Source of the DNA: Actinophytocola xanthii
Lineage (GTDB): Bacteria > Actinomycetota > Actinomycetes > Mycobacteriales > Pseudonocardiaceae
DNA: 64,000 nt
Reading direction: 5' to 3'
NCBI RefSeq assembly: GCF_001921205.1
Contig: NZ_MSIE01000058.1
Location: forward strand, 1 to 64,000
Made by a program: the position numbers and the translations under genes. The notes below the pieces were generated by a model. It was not told the DNA's origin. It was given only the letters and a program-made list of their open reading frames with translations, and searched no databases. Below, one piece after another: positions 1 through 8,130 of the stretch (positions are counted from its first letter, which is position 1; every line of letters begins with the position of its first letter).

Positions 1-1170
1 GCCTTCCGGGTCGGGTGCGCCGAGGCCGCCGGGGCCGAGCCCGCCGCCCGGCAGCCCGCCGCGCAGCGGCTGGGCGCCGCGGGCGACGTCGCCGGCGTTG
101 CCGGGAACGTGCGGCTGGACGAGCGGGTTGCCCGTCGGGTTGTACGGCGACAACAGGTTGAGGTTCTGGTTGAACGGCGGGTTGCCCGGCCCGTTGTAGG
201 GCGGGTTCCCCGGGCCGTTGAACGGCGGGTTGCCGGGGCCGTTGTACGGGGGGTTGCCCGGGTTCGGGTTGCCGATCGTCGGCGGCTTGCCCGGCGGGAA
301 CGAGTTGGACGGCGTCGTGTTCTGCGAGGGCCCGACCGTGCCACCGCCACCGACCGTGGGCACGACCGTGCCACCGCCGCCGCCTCCACCGCCACCACCG
401 CCACCGCCACCGGCGCCACCGACGCTGCCGGTGGGGACCTGCGGGGCGTGCGCGGGCGGCGGTGAGGTGCTGACCTTGCCACCGTTCGACGGGGCGAAGC
501 CGTTCGCGGTGGTCCCCTGCTGGCTGCCCGAGGCGGCCGTGTCCGCCTCGGCGCCACCGCTGGGCACGTAGGACAGGGTGCCGCCCTGGGGCGGCGGCGC
601 GGAGACCACGACGTCGGGCGGTGCCACGAACGTGCCGAGCGTGTCCCGATTCCAGGTGCTGCTCGACTCGTAGGTCTGCATGGTCTGCACGGCGCGCTGC
701 TCGGCCTCGTTCTGCGCGGCCTCCTGCGCCTCGTGGTCCGCGGCCTGTGCGGCGACGGCGACGGCCGGACCCGCGTTGCCGGTCAGTGCCGCGGCGCCGG
801 CGGTGGCGACCGCCCAGGCCGAGGGAGCGGGCGTGGTCACCGGCACTGGTTCGGGCATCCTGGCCCGCGCGTCGGAGACGTAGTCGGCCTGCAGCTCGCT
901 GGAGGTGCGCATGACGCTGCTCGCCGACTCGGCGTCGGCCGCCCACTCGGCGAGCGGGGTCAGGCCGGTACGCGCCCGGTCGGCGGCCTCGCCCTCCCAG
1001 GTGGCGCCGGTCTCGGAGAGGCGCTTGTTGAGGTCGGCGTCGATCTGGGTGAGCTCCGCGGTGAGGCTCTGCCAGTACGCCGTCTGCGGTTCGGAGGCGG
1101 CCGCACCAGGGCCGCTGTTGATCATCTTGTAGAGCTCAGGGTGCTCGAAGCCCCGCCATCGGTAACCCAT
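1..1170 (-). CDS. PPE-like type VII secretion substrate (C-terminus beyond window)
   Basis: The reading frame begins at an ATG at 1170 and stays open to the window edge, so the C-terminus is missing. The first ~170 residues are Ala/Glu/Gln-rich and look helical, with a WXG-type turn (TWEG, W58), as in PPE/WXG100 secretion substrates. The rest is low complexity: a Pro/Ser/Thr linker, a run of about 13 Gly, then an octapeptide repeat GNPP(Y/F)NGP (about four copies, roughly 180-260 on the DNA). A short AGAGGGA lies upstream of the ATG. It follows a small WXG-like gene and a DUF3558 lipoprotein gene on the same strand. The role, an exported surface or wall protein, is inferred from family and neighbours. 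Confidence 0.75.
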   Translation of the reverse strand, partial: MGYRWRGFEHPELYKMINSGPGAAASEPQTAYWQSLTAELTQIDADLNKRLSETGATWEGEAADRARTGLTPLAEWAADAESASSVMRTSSELQADYVSDARARMPEPVPVTTPAPSAWAVATAGAAALTGNAGPAVAVAAQAADHEAQEAAQNEAEQRAVQTMQTYESSSTWNRDTLGTFVAPPDVVVSAPPPQGGTLSYVPSGGAEADTAASGSQQGTTANGFAPSNGGKVSTSPPPAHAPQVPTGSVGGAGGGGGGGGGGGGGGTVVPTVGGGGTVGPSQNTTPSNSFPPGKPPTIGNPNPGNPPYNGPGNPPFNGPGNPPYNGPGNPPFNQNLNLLSPYNPTGNPLVQPHVPGNAGDVARGAQPLRGGLPGGGLGPGGLGAPDPEG

Positions 1171-1184
1171 GGAGATCAATCCCT

Positions 1185-1568
1185 CTAGTTGTACTTACCC
1201 CAGCGGGCGGTGTTGGTCCCCTCCGTCGCCAGATACTGCTGCTGGGAGAGCTCGAGCGACTCGATCGCGTTGGCCAACTGCTCCTGGTACCCCACCAGGC
1301 ACTGGTACGCCGAATCGGCGCCGCCGCCGTTGGTGCGCTCGCCGAACGTGGTCGCGGTCTCACCGCTGACCGGATCGCCCGCCCACTCCTCGACGGGGAG
1401 GCCGGCCAGCTCCCGCACCTTCGCGTTGACCCGGTCGTGAGCGTCCCGGAACGCGGCCAGAGCCTGCGGTATGGCGGACGGCTCGATGCGCAACCGCTGC
1501 GTCCCGGTATAGGTCGGTCCGGCTGGGACGGCAGGGGCGGCACCCCCGCCACCGTCTGTAACGAACAC
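1185..1568 (-). CDS. Small WXG-like T7SS-associated protein (127 aa)
   Basis: The GTG at 1568 is chosen because GGAGGAG lies 8 nt upstream; the frame is open further but without a ribosome site. A Gly-rich start is followed by a mostly helical protein with a WAG turn at W62 (WXG type) and a C-terminal YxxxE (Y112-LATE), the general T7SS export signature. It ends 14 bp before the PPE-like gene, so the two are probably co-transcribed and may be exported as partners, as PE/PPE or EsxA/B pairs are. No close family is recognised. Partnership and secretion are inferred. Confidence 0.7.
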   Translation of the reverse strand: MFVTDGGGGAAPAVPAGPTYTGTQRLRIEPSAIPQALAAFRDAHDRVNAKVRELAGLPVEEWAGDPVSGETATTFGERTNGGGADSAYQCLVGYQEQLANAIESLELSQQQYLATEGTNTARWGKYN

Positions 1569-1710
1569 GGCTCGTCTCCTCCGTTGGTGTAACGCGGACG
1601 ACTGTATCTCCGATGCGCGCTGCCGGGGAGTGGTTCCCAGAAGCAACCGTTTCTACGCCTGAGACGTCCCACACTCCCGGTCCGGTTCCTTCCGGGTCGG
1701 TCCTACCCGG

Positions 1711-2337
1711 TCAGCGCATCAGGCCGACGGCCGCTGTCGCGATCTCGGCGACCGTGCCGCACAACTGTGGCTGCGGCTGGACGGGGCGGGTCCCGCTCTT
1801 CGGCGTGCCGTAGGAGACATACAGCATCTGGCCGTCGTGGACGTCCACCACGGCGATGCACGTGTCCGGGTTGCGCGGGGTGAGCACGGTCATCGGGTAG
1901 CCGGCGGCCACCCCGTCGGTCTTCGCCGTGACGTTGGCGGAGTCGACATAGGACGGCGCGTCCCGGTTGGTGACCGCGACGGCCAGCATCGAGGCGTTGG
2001 TGTCGATCCCGCTGGCCGAGCAGTCGAGCGAGCCGGGGAACAACAGGGACCGTCCGCCCAACGGCGGCCGGTCGTCGTCGAGCCCGAACTTCCGGCGGGG
2101 TAGCGCGGCGACCACCTGGCAGATGTCCACCTGGGAGAGGTTGATCGGGGCGGGCCGCTGGACCGACGGTCGCGTTGTGGACGGTGCGCCGGTCGAGGGG
2201 GCCGGGGACGAGGTGCTCACCTCGGATGTGACGGACGTCTCAGCCGCGACCGGAAAGCCAGGAGCGGGACTCGAGCACCCCACGAGCACGAGCAGACAGG
2301 CGCCGGCCAGCGCCCGCCGCAGCTTGTGGATCCCCAT
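1711..2337 (-). CDS. DUF3558 family lipoprotein
   Basis: A 208-aa protein with a lipoprotein signal: basic start (MGIHKLRR), hydrophobic stretch, and a lipobox ending LVGC at about residue 24. A Ser/Thr/Pro linker leads into a DUF3558-type domain with a conserved DICQVV-like start and paired cysteines (DICQ, LDCS, DTCI, QLCG). DUF3558 proteins are common in Pseudonocardiaceae and mycobacteria and are often found beside EspG/PPE genes, as here and again at 33.9-34.5 kb. It is probably anchored outside the membrane. An in-frame GTG/ATG at 2364 exists, but the start at 2337 puts the signal peptide at the N-terminus. Confidence 0.8.
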   Translation of the reverse strand: MGIHKLRRALAGACLLVLVGCSSPAPGFPVAAETSVTSEVSTSSPAPSTGAPSTTRPSVQRPAPINLSQVDICQVVAALPRRKFGLDDDRPPLGGRSLLFPGSLDCSASGIDTNASMLAVAVTNRDAPSYVDSANVTAKTDGVAAGYPMTVLTPRNPDTCIAVVDVHDGQMLYVSYGTPKSGTRPVQPQPQLCGTVAEIATAAVGLMR

Positions 2338-2379
2338 GCCCGCCCACCCTAGCCGCCGGGGCACGTTGCCGGGCAGCGC

Positions 2380-4455
2380 TCAGACCAGCCACCGCACGAT
2401 CTCCTCCGGCGGGCCCGGCTTGGCGTAGAGCCAGCCCTGCGCGCTGTCGCAGCCGATGTCGCTCAGGCGCTCCGCCTGGTCGCGGGTCTCCACTCCCTCG
2501 GCGATGACACCGAGCCCGAGCGTGTGGGCCAGCGAGACGAGGGCACGCACGATCTGGGCGTCGACCGAGTCCGGCTCGTCGGCCCGCAGCCCCACCACGA
2601 AGGACCCCGCGATCTTCAGGGCGTGCACGGGCAGGTGTCGGAGGTAGGCGAGGTTCGAGTAGCCCGTGCCGAAGTCGTCGATCGCCACGCACACGCCGAG
2701 GTCGACGAGCTCGCGTAGCGCGTCGAGCGGTTCACCGGTCGTGCCCATGATCGCACTCTCGGTGAGTTCCAGCTGCAGGCTCGTCGGCGGCAGGCCCGCC
2801 TCGCGCAGGATCCGGGCGATGTCCTCGACCAGGCCCGGCTCCTCGACCTGGCGCGCGGCCAGGTTCACGCTGACCACCGGCGCGACCCCACCGAGCGCGG
2901 CCCACTCCGCGGCCTGGGCACACGCCTTGGCCAGGACGGACCGTCCGAGCTGGACGATCAGGCCGGTCTCCTCGGCGAGCCCGATGAACCGGTCCGGGCC
3001 GAGGCGGCCGAACTCCGGGTGGGCCCACCGCACCAGAGCCTCGACCCCGGTCAGCGTGCCCTCGGGTAGTCGCACGATGGGCTGGTACTCCACATAGAAC
3101 TCGTCGCGCTCGAGCGCGGCCGGCATCGCCGCGGAGAGCGCGATCCTGGCGACCTCCCGAGCGTTGCGCTCCGCGTCGTAACAGGCCCAGCGGTTCTTCC
3201 CGTCGGCCTTCGCCCAGTGCAGGGTCACGTCCGCGTCGCGCATGGTGTCCGCCGGGGTGGACGTCGACACGGCGCGCTCGACGATGCCGACACTGGCCGA
3301 GACGGCGAGCCGGTGCCCGCCGACCCGGACCGGCTCCGCCACCGCCGCGAGCACCCGCTCGGCGAGCGCGACCAGCTCCGACACCCCGTCGGTCTGCTCG
3401 ACGAGCAGGGCGAACTCGTCGCCGCCGACCCGGGCCAGCAGCCGGTTGGGCGCGGTGACCAGACCGTAGAGCCGGTCGGCGATCTCGATCAGCAGCTGGT
3501 CGCCGATCACGTGGCCGAGCGTGTCGTTGATGGCCTTGAAGCCGTCGAGGTCGACGTAGCACAGCCCGATCCGCTGGGCCGTCCGCCCGAACGCCGCCTC
3601 CAGTCGTTCGGTGAACAGTGCCCGGTTGCCCAACCGGGTCAGCGGGTCGTGGTTGGCCTGGTGGCGCAGGCGCTCGGACAGCACGTGCCGCTCGGTGTTG
3701 TCCTCGACCATGCCGACCAGCAGCTGCGGTTCGCCGCCCTCGTCGCGCACGAGCGAGACGGTGACGCTCGCCCACAACGCCGAGCCGTCCCGCCGGCGGA
3801 ACCGCCGCTCGATCCGGTAGTGGTCGCGCCGGCCGGCCACCATCTCGTTGAAGTAGCGGCGCAGCTCCGGCGGGTCGTCCTCGTGCAGGAACTCGGCCAC
3901 GTTGCGGCCGCGCACCCGGTCCGGTGCGAGGCCGAGCATGGCCGCGAAGGCGGCGTTGACCTCGACCAGGCGGCCGGAGGTGTCGGTGATGCCGATGCCG
4001 ATCGCGGCTGCCGAGAACACGGCGTTGAACCGCGCCTCGCTCCGCCGGTCCGACTCGACCGCGTCGCCGCCCTGCTCATCCCCCTGGACGGCCCGGACGA
4101 ACCCGCGGGCGAGCGCGGCCTGCACGTCGGCCAGCCGGGGCGACCCGGGCAGCGCGTCGGCGAGGAACCGGATCGTGGCGGCGAGCACGTCGGGCGTGCC
4201 GAGACCGGCGTCGACGAGCTCCGCGGCGCCCCGCTCGACGGGAATGATCGAAAACGGCTCCGCGGTCGCGGCGGTCAGCACGACGTCAAGGAATTCACCG
4301 GCACGCTCGCGGAATGCCGCCACCTCCGTCGGTGCGACTCCGCTTCCGAGCGCGTGGGCCCACGACACCGCGAGCACATCGCGGCGAGACCCTGTCGCGC
4401 CTGCCACGGGCACACCTTTCGGCTTCGAGTTCTCCGAGGATAAGCCCACCTTCAC
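2380..4455 (-). CDS. PAS-GGDEF-EAL cyclic-di-GMP regulator
   Basis: A 691-aa soluble protein without membrane segments: a helical N-terminal region (about 1-140), a PAS domain (about 145-260), a GGDEF domain with intact GGDEF, and an EAL domain. The EAL domain keeps the expected catalytic residues (EAL, N in NLAAR, ELTES, DDFGTG, the Lys of LKI, EGVE, QGW). Two departures: no RxxD inhibitory site five residues before GGDEF, and LKIA where most EAL proteins have LKID. It may both make and degrade c-di-GMP. The start is GTG at 4455; a GTG at 4407 behind AAAGG is an equally credible start. It is transcribed divergently from the lysozyme gene. Confidence 0.9.
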   Translation of the reverse strand: MKVGLSSENSKPKGVPVAGATGSRRDVLAVSWAHALGSGVAPTEVAAFRERAGEFLDVVLTAATAEPFSIIPVERGAAELVDAGLGTPDVLAATIRFLADALPGSPRLADVQAALARGFVRAVQGDEQGGDAVESDRRSEARFNAVFSAAAIGIGITDTSGRLVEVNAAFAAMLGLAPDRVRGRNVAEFLHEDDPPELRRYFNEMVAGRRDHYRIERRFRRRDGSALWASVTVSLVRDEGGEPQLLVGMVEDNTERHVLSERLRHQANHDPLTRLGNRALFTERLEAAFGRTAQRIGLCYVDLDGFKAINDTLGHVIGDQLLIEIADRLYGLVTAPNRLLARVGGDEFALLVEQTDGVSELVALAERVLAAVAEPVRVGGHRLAVSASVGIVERAVSTSTPADTMRDADVTLHWAKADGKNRWACYDAERNAREVARIALSAAMPAALERDEFYVEYQPIVRLPEGTLTGVEALVRWAHPEFGRLGPDRFIGLAEETGLIVQLGRSVLAKACAQAAEWAALGGVAPVVSVNLAARQVEEPGLVEDIARILREAGLPPTSLQLELTESAIMGTTGEPLDALRELVDLGVCVAIDDFGTGYSNLAYLRHLPVHALKIAGSFVVGLRADEPDSVDAQIVRALVSLAHTLGLGVIAEGVETRDQAERLSDIGCDSAQGWLYAKPGPPEEIVRWLV

Positions 4456-4634
4456 GGTCCGTCCATGTCCACATTCTGGCCGTTATCCCAGCAGGCAGGC
4501 GAGGGGTTGTCCAACTTGTTGTTACTAATTAACCGGGAAGGGTGACAAAACGGTAGAACGCGCCCACAATCGGTACCTTGGCAACTCCGGGCTCCCCGAA
4601 GCTGTCACCGCGAGGGCAATGGAAAGGCGATCAC

Positions 4635-5513
4635 ATGAACCGCATTCTCCGCGGCAAACGCCGCGGACCAATCGCCGCGGCGACCGCGATGATCGTGGTG
4701 GTAACCGCGATGACCACCGCCGTAGCACTCGCCAGCCCGGCGCTGGCCGACCAGGACGCCACCCCTGCCGGCGACCAGGCGGCCATCGACGCGCTGGTGG
4801 CGAAGTACGACCACCCCATGGGCTCGCAGATCCGCAAGCACGAGGGAACCGCCCAGATGCCGCGCAGCGTCGACCCCCGCGACCACGGCGTGCTGGCCTC
4901 GGTCGAGGGCATCGACGTCAGCGGCTGGCAGGGCAACGTCGACTGGCCGGCGCAGTGGAACGCGGGCAAGCGCTTCGTCTGGGCCAAGGCGACCGAGGGC
5001 ACCGGGTACGAGAACCCGTACTTCGCCCAGCAGTACAACGGCTCCTACAACCAGGGCTTCATCCGGGGCGCGTACCACTTCGCGCTGCCCGACCGCTCGA
5101 GCGGCGCCGCGCAGGCGAACTACTTCTCCAACAACGGCGGTGGCTGGTCGGGTGACGGCAGGACGCTGCCCGGGGCGCTGGACATGGAGTACAACCCCTA
5201 CGGCGCGACCTGCTACGGGCTGTCCAAGGCGGCCATGACCAACTGGATCAGGGACTTCAGCGACACCTACAAGGCCCGCTGGGACAAGTACCCGGCGATC
5301 TACACCTCGACCAGCTGGTGGAACCAGTGCGTGGGCGCGAGCTTCGGCAGCACCAACCCGCTCTGGGTCGCCCGCTACGCCTCGGCGCCTGGCGCGCTGC
5401 CCGTCGGGTGGAGCGTCTACACGGTCTGGCAGTACAGCTCCACGCCGATCGACCAGAACTCGTTCAACGGCAGCTACGACCGGCTCGTGGTGTTCGCGCG
5501 CAACGCCGACTGA
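4635..5513 (+). CDS. Secreted GH25 lysozyme (N-acetylmuramidase)
   Basis: A 292-aa precursor with a Sec signal peptide (basic start, hydrophobic 15-35, cleavage likely after ALA at 38). The mature part is a glycoside hydrolase 25 domain beginning GIDVSGWQG (D94) with the D183-M-E185 catalytic DxE motif, close to the Streptomyces cellosyl/M1 muramidase type. It cleaves the beta-1,4 bond of peptidoglycan outside the membrane. ATG 4635 has GAAAGG 9 nt upstream; the frame extends to 4578 but without a signal-peptide rationale. The upstream 180 bp shared with the c-di-GMP gene holds an AT-rich patch near 4520-4535 that may be promoter. A strong hairpin follows the stop. Confidence 0.93.
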   Translation: MNRILRGKRRGPIAAATAMIVVVTAMTTAVALASPALADQDATPAGDQAAIDALVAKYDHPMGSQIRKHEGTAQMPRSVDPRDHGVLASVEGIDVSGWQGNVDWPAQWNAGKRFVWAKATEGTGYENPYFAQQYNGSYNQGFIRGAYHFALPDRSSGAAQANYFSNNGGGWSGDGRTLPGALDMEYNPYGATCYGLSKAAMTNWIRDFSDTYKARWDKYPAIYTSTSWWNQCVGASFGSTNPLWVARYASAPGALPVGWSVYTVWQYSSTPIDQNSFNGSYDRLVVFARNAD

Positions 5514-5530
5514 GCACGTACCTCCCAGCG

Positions 5531-5575
5531 GGAAGAGGGCCGCTCGCGCCAACCCGGGCGCGAGGGCCCTCTTCC
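5531..5575 (+). terminator. Long GC-rich hairpin after the lysozyme gene
   Basis: An inverted repeat, GGAAGAGGGCC then CTCGCGCC paired with GGGCGCGAG then GGCCCTCTTCC, begins 17 bp after the stop. The stem is about 19-20 bp with a small loop and one unpaired base. There is no T-run, which is normal for actinomycete terminators. Confidence 0.7.
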
Positions 5576-5665
5576 GGCATTTAAGCTCCGCGTGAGCAGG
5601 GAACGGACACCCCCGCGTTCACGTCGGACGTCCGGGCAGAAGTGATCCCGGGGAGGAAAGCGCGC

Positions 5666-6838
5666 ATGACGTACCCACCACAGCCGCCGCAGGGCGGGCC
5701 GGATCCGTACGGGCAGGGGCAGCAGCCCGGTCAGCAACCGGGTCAGTACGGCGGGCAGGACCCCTACGGTCAGCAGTACGGCGGCGGTCAGCAGTACGGC
5801 GGACAGCAGCAGCAGTACGGCGGGCAGTACGGCGGACAGCAGTACGGTGGCGAGCAGCAGCAGTACGGCGCCGGTCAGCCCTACGGGGCCTACCAGCAGC
5901 AGCCGACCGCGCAGTACCCCGGCTACGACCAGAGCACCCAGTACGGCGGCTTCCCCGGCGGCCAGCAGTACGGCGGCTACGGCACGCCACCGCCGCAGAA
6001 GAAGAAGACCGGCATGATCGTCGCGATCGTGTCGGTCGTGGTGCTGGTGCTGGCCGGCGTCGGGATCACCGGCTTCGTGGCGCCCGGCTTCTTCCTCTCC
6101 GACGACAAGAACAACGCGGGCGGCGGCGGCTCCTCGCAGACCTCCGCACCCGCGGGTGGCGGCGCGGACCAGTTCCTCGCCCAGCTCGTCGCCGCGACCG
6201 ACGGCAAGGACGCCGACCGGCTCAAGGAGATGGCCTGCGACAACGCCGAGGACAACGTCAACCAGGCCATCGAGGACATCGACCAGATCTCCGGCGCCAA
6301 GCTCAAGGACAGCGAGGAGGTGTCGGACAGCGAGGTCAAGGCGACCGTCGACATCACCGTCGACGGCGACACCGGCGCCTTCGAGGTGCTGGTGACCAAG
6401 GACGGCGGGGACTGGTGCTGGAAGGACATCGACCTCGGGGCCGGCAGCACGGACCCGAGCGCGGACGTCCCGACCTCGAGTGAGAACGCTCCGCCGCCGA
6501 GCGAGGGCGGCGGTGGTGGTGGTGGTGGTGGCGGCGGCGAGCCGGGTGCCAGCGAGGGGCAGGCGTTCGTCGAGAGCTTCCTGAGCGCGATCAACGCCGG
6601 GGACACCGCGAAGGCGACCGGCGTGCTCTGCGGCGACAGCGACAGCCAGGGCGACGTCACCGACGCGATCAGCGCGAAGGCCCAGCTCCAGATCGACCCG
6701 GCCGGCCTGCAGGCGCAGGACGAGTACGTGGGGGCGGACCTCAAGGGCACGCTGGACGGCGCACCGACCTCCGCCGCGCGCACCAGCGCGTTCTACGAGG
6801 AAAACGGGTGGTGCATCTACACCTTCTACGCGTTCTGA
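5666..6838 (+). CDS. Membrane protein with Gln/Gly/Tyr-rich cytoplasmic tail and two similar extracellular domains
   Basis: ATG 5666 follows an ideal GGGAGGAAAG. Residues 1-115 are a low-complexity tract of PYGQQ/QYGG-type repeats. After a KKK stop-transfer-like patch there is one membrane span (about 122-148). Two ~95-residue domains follow, joined by a Ser/Pro/Gly linker with about 10 Gly. Each domain starts with a helix (DQFLAQLVAATDGKD; QAFVESFLSAINAGD), then a cysteine (MACD; VLCG), and ends with a second cysteine after Trp (DWCW; GWCI), so they look like a duplicated DUF4878-like fold with one disulphide each. Function is unknown. The next gene starts 13 bp downstream. Confidence 0.75.
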   Translation: MTYPPQPPQGGPDPYGQGQQPGQQPGQYGGQDPYGQQYGGGQQYGGQQQQYGGQYGGQQYGGEQQQYGAGQPYGAYQQQPTAQYPGYDQSTQYGGFPGGQQYGGYGTPPPQKKKTGMIVAIVSVVVLVLAGVGITGFVAPGFFLSDDKNNAGGGGSSQTSAPAGGGADQFLAQLVAATDGKDADRLKEMACDNAEDNVNQAIEDIDQISGAKLKDSEEVSDSEVKATVDITVDGDTGAFEVLVTKDGGDWCWKDIDLGAGSTDPSADVPTSSENAPPPSEGGGGGGGGGGGEPGASEGQAFVESFLSAINAGDTAKATGVLCGDSDSQGDVTDAISAKAQLQIDPAGLQAQDEYVGADLKGTLDGAPTSAARTSAFYEENGWCIYTFYAF

Positions 6839-6851
6839 TCGGGACCCGGCG

Positions 6852-8015
6852 ATGACCAGCCTGCTGTTCGTCGTCGTCGGGCTCGTGTCCATCCTCGGCG
6901 GCGTGTGCGTGTTCGCGGTGTGGAACCTGCGCGCCAGGGGGATGGAGAACCTGCGCCTCGTCGGCACCGTGCTGCTGGCCGGCGGGGCGCTCGCCCTGGT
7001 CACCGGCTGGCTGCTGACCGGGGAGAACCCGGACCGCGGCGATGCGATCAAGACGGGCGGGCTGGCGGCGGGGTCGGTCGTGGCGCTGTACGCGCTGTGG
7101 CTCAACGACCGCCGCCGCCGGGTCGACGAGGAACGCCAGGAGCTCGAGCAGAGCCGCCAGCGGCTGGAGAGCGACCGGGCCGAGCACGACCGGGAGCGAG
7201 CCGCGGACGAACGGTTCCTTCGGGCTGTCGAGCTGCTGGGCCACGAGGCCGACCAGGTGCGGGTGGGCGCGCTGCACGCACTGGCCGGTCTCGCCCGCAG
7301 CCGGCCGTCCTACACCCAGGACGTGCTCGACGTCATCTGCTCGTACCTGCGCCGCCCGTTCGACCACCCGCGCTACGCGGCGATCCGAGGGGTCCCGGCC
7401 CGGTTCGAGGGCGACGAGCGGGACGCCGACCGCTGGCTGCAGGTGCGGCTGACCGCTCAGCGCCTGATCGCCGACCTGCTGCCCGAGGTCGGCACCCCGG
7501 ACGCACCGGCCTACAACCTCGACCTGCACGGGGCGACGCTGGAGTACTTCGACATCGCCAACCGGGTGCTCGGCCAACTGCGGGCGCGCGAGCTCAACCT
7601 CTACGAGGCGAACACGCTGCGCGGGTGTGTCGTGCGGGGTCCGGCCTGGTTCACCGGCAGCCGCAGCTGGGGCCGGCTGGGGGTGCACAACGCGGTGTTC
7701 GAGCGGGAGTGCTGGTTCAGCCGTTTCACCGCGCACGAGCGGGTCGACTTCAGCAACACCGAGTTCCGCGGCAACACCAAGTTCGCCAACTCCAGCTGGT
7801 CGGGCCCGGTCCTGTTCCGCGACGCCCGGTTCGCCAACAACGTCGACTTCTCCCACACCCGCTTCGCCGCCGACCTCGACCTCCGCGTCGCCGGCGCCAC
7901 CCTCACCGGCCGCACGTACGCGATGCGGGTGTCGCTGTCCCACGAGCACCACCTGCCCCCCGGCTGGCACCTGGACGGCAGCCGCGAGGGAGACCTGGGC
8001 CTGGTCCGGGCCTGA
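6852..8015 (+). CDS. Membrane-anchored pentapeptide-repeat protein
   Basis: A 387-aa protein. Two hydrophobic spans (about 3-22 and 35-52) and a third weak one near 70-85 are followed by a charged, probably coiled region (about 88-120, RRRRVDEERQELEQ) and a soluble domain. The C-terminal third shows the loose five-residue periodicity of pentapeptide repeats (FSNTEFRGNTKFANSSW, FRDARFANNVDFSHTRF), which fold as a quadrilateral beta-helix. Actinomycete proteins of this layout are common, but their function is unknown. The gene follows the previous one by 13 bp and is probably co-transcribed with it. Confidence 0.75.
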   Translation: MTSLLFVVVGLVSILGGVCVFAVWNLRARGMENLRLVGTVLLAGGALALVTGWLLTGENPDRGDAIKTGGLAAGSVVALYALWLNDRRRRVDEERQELEQSRQRLESDRAEHDRERAADERFLRAVELLGHEADQVRVGALHALAGLARSRPSYTQDVLDVICSYLRRPFDHPRYAAIRGVPARFEGDERDADRWLQVRLTAQRLIADLLPEVGTPDAPAYNLDLHGATLEYFDIANRVLGQLRARELNLYEANTLRGCVVRGPAWFTGSRSWGRLGVHNAVFERECWFSRFTAHERVDFSNTEFRGNTKFANSSWSGPVLFRDARFANNVDFSHTRFAADLDLRVAGATLTGRTYAMRVSLSHEHHLPPGWHLDGSREGDLGLVRA

Positions 8016-8020
8016 CCTCA

Positions 8021-8130
8021 CTACTCCCGCACGGCACGCACGAACAGAAACACCGGCTGGGTGTCGAGCACGGCGAACAGCTCCGCGCCGTGTGCCGGTC
8101 GTAGGCTTCGGCGTGCTCGTCGAAGATCAA
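8021..8130 (-). pseudogene. Probable remnant of a SAM-dependent methyltransferase gene behind purL
   Basis: On the minus strand a TTG overlaps the purL stop (TTGA) and reads [11 protein letters not shown], like the N-terminus of many class I methyltransferases (FDxxAxxYDR). After about 16 codons this frame is lost, and a second frame with normal codon use ends ELFAVLDTQPVFLFVRAVRE before a TAG at 8021, like a methyltransferase C-terminus. The middle (SAM-binding core) is absent. This fits a large internal deletion of a gene once coupled to purL. It is based only on short motif likeness. Confidence 0.35.

Noticed and set aside
380-420. CCACCGCCG-type tandem repeat near the window start as a CRISPR or regulatory repeat
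   Set aside because: It is the codon run for poly-Gly in the PPE-like protein on the minus strand.
4456-4634. Possible ydaO/c-di-AMP riboswitch ahead of the lysozyme gene
   Set aside because: Such riboswitches are common before wall hydrolases in actinomycetes, but the conserved core elements could not be recognised and the gap is short. It holds only an AT-richer patch.
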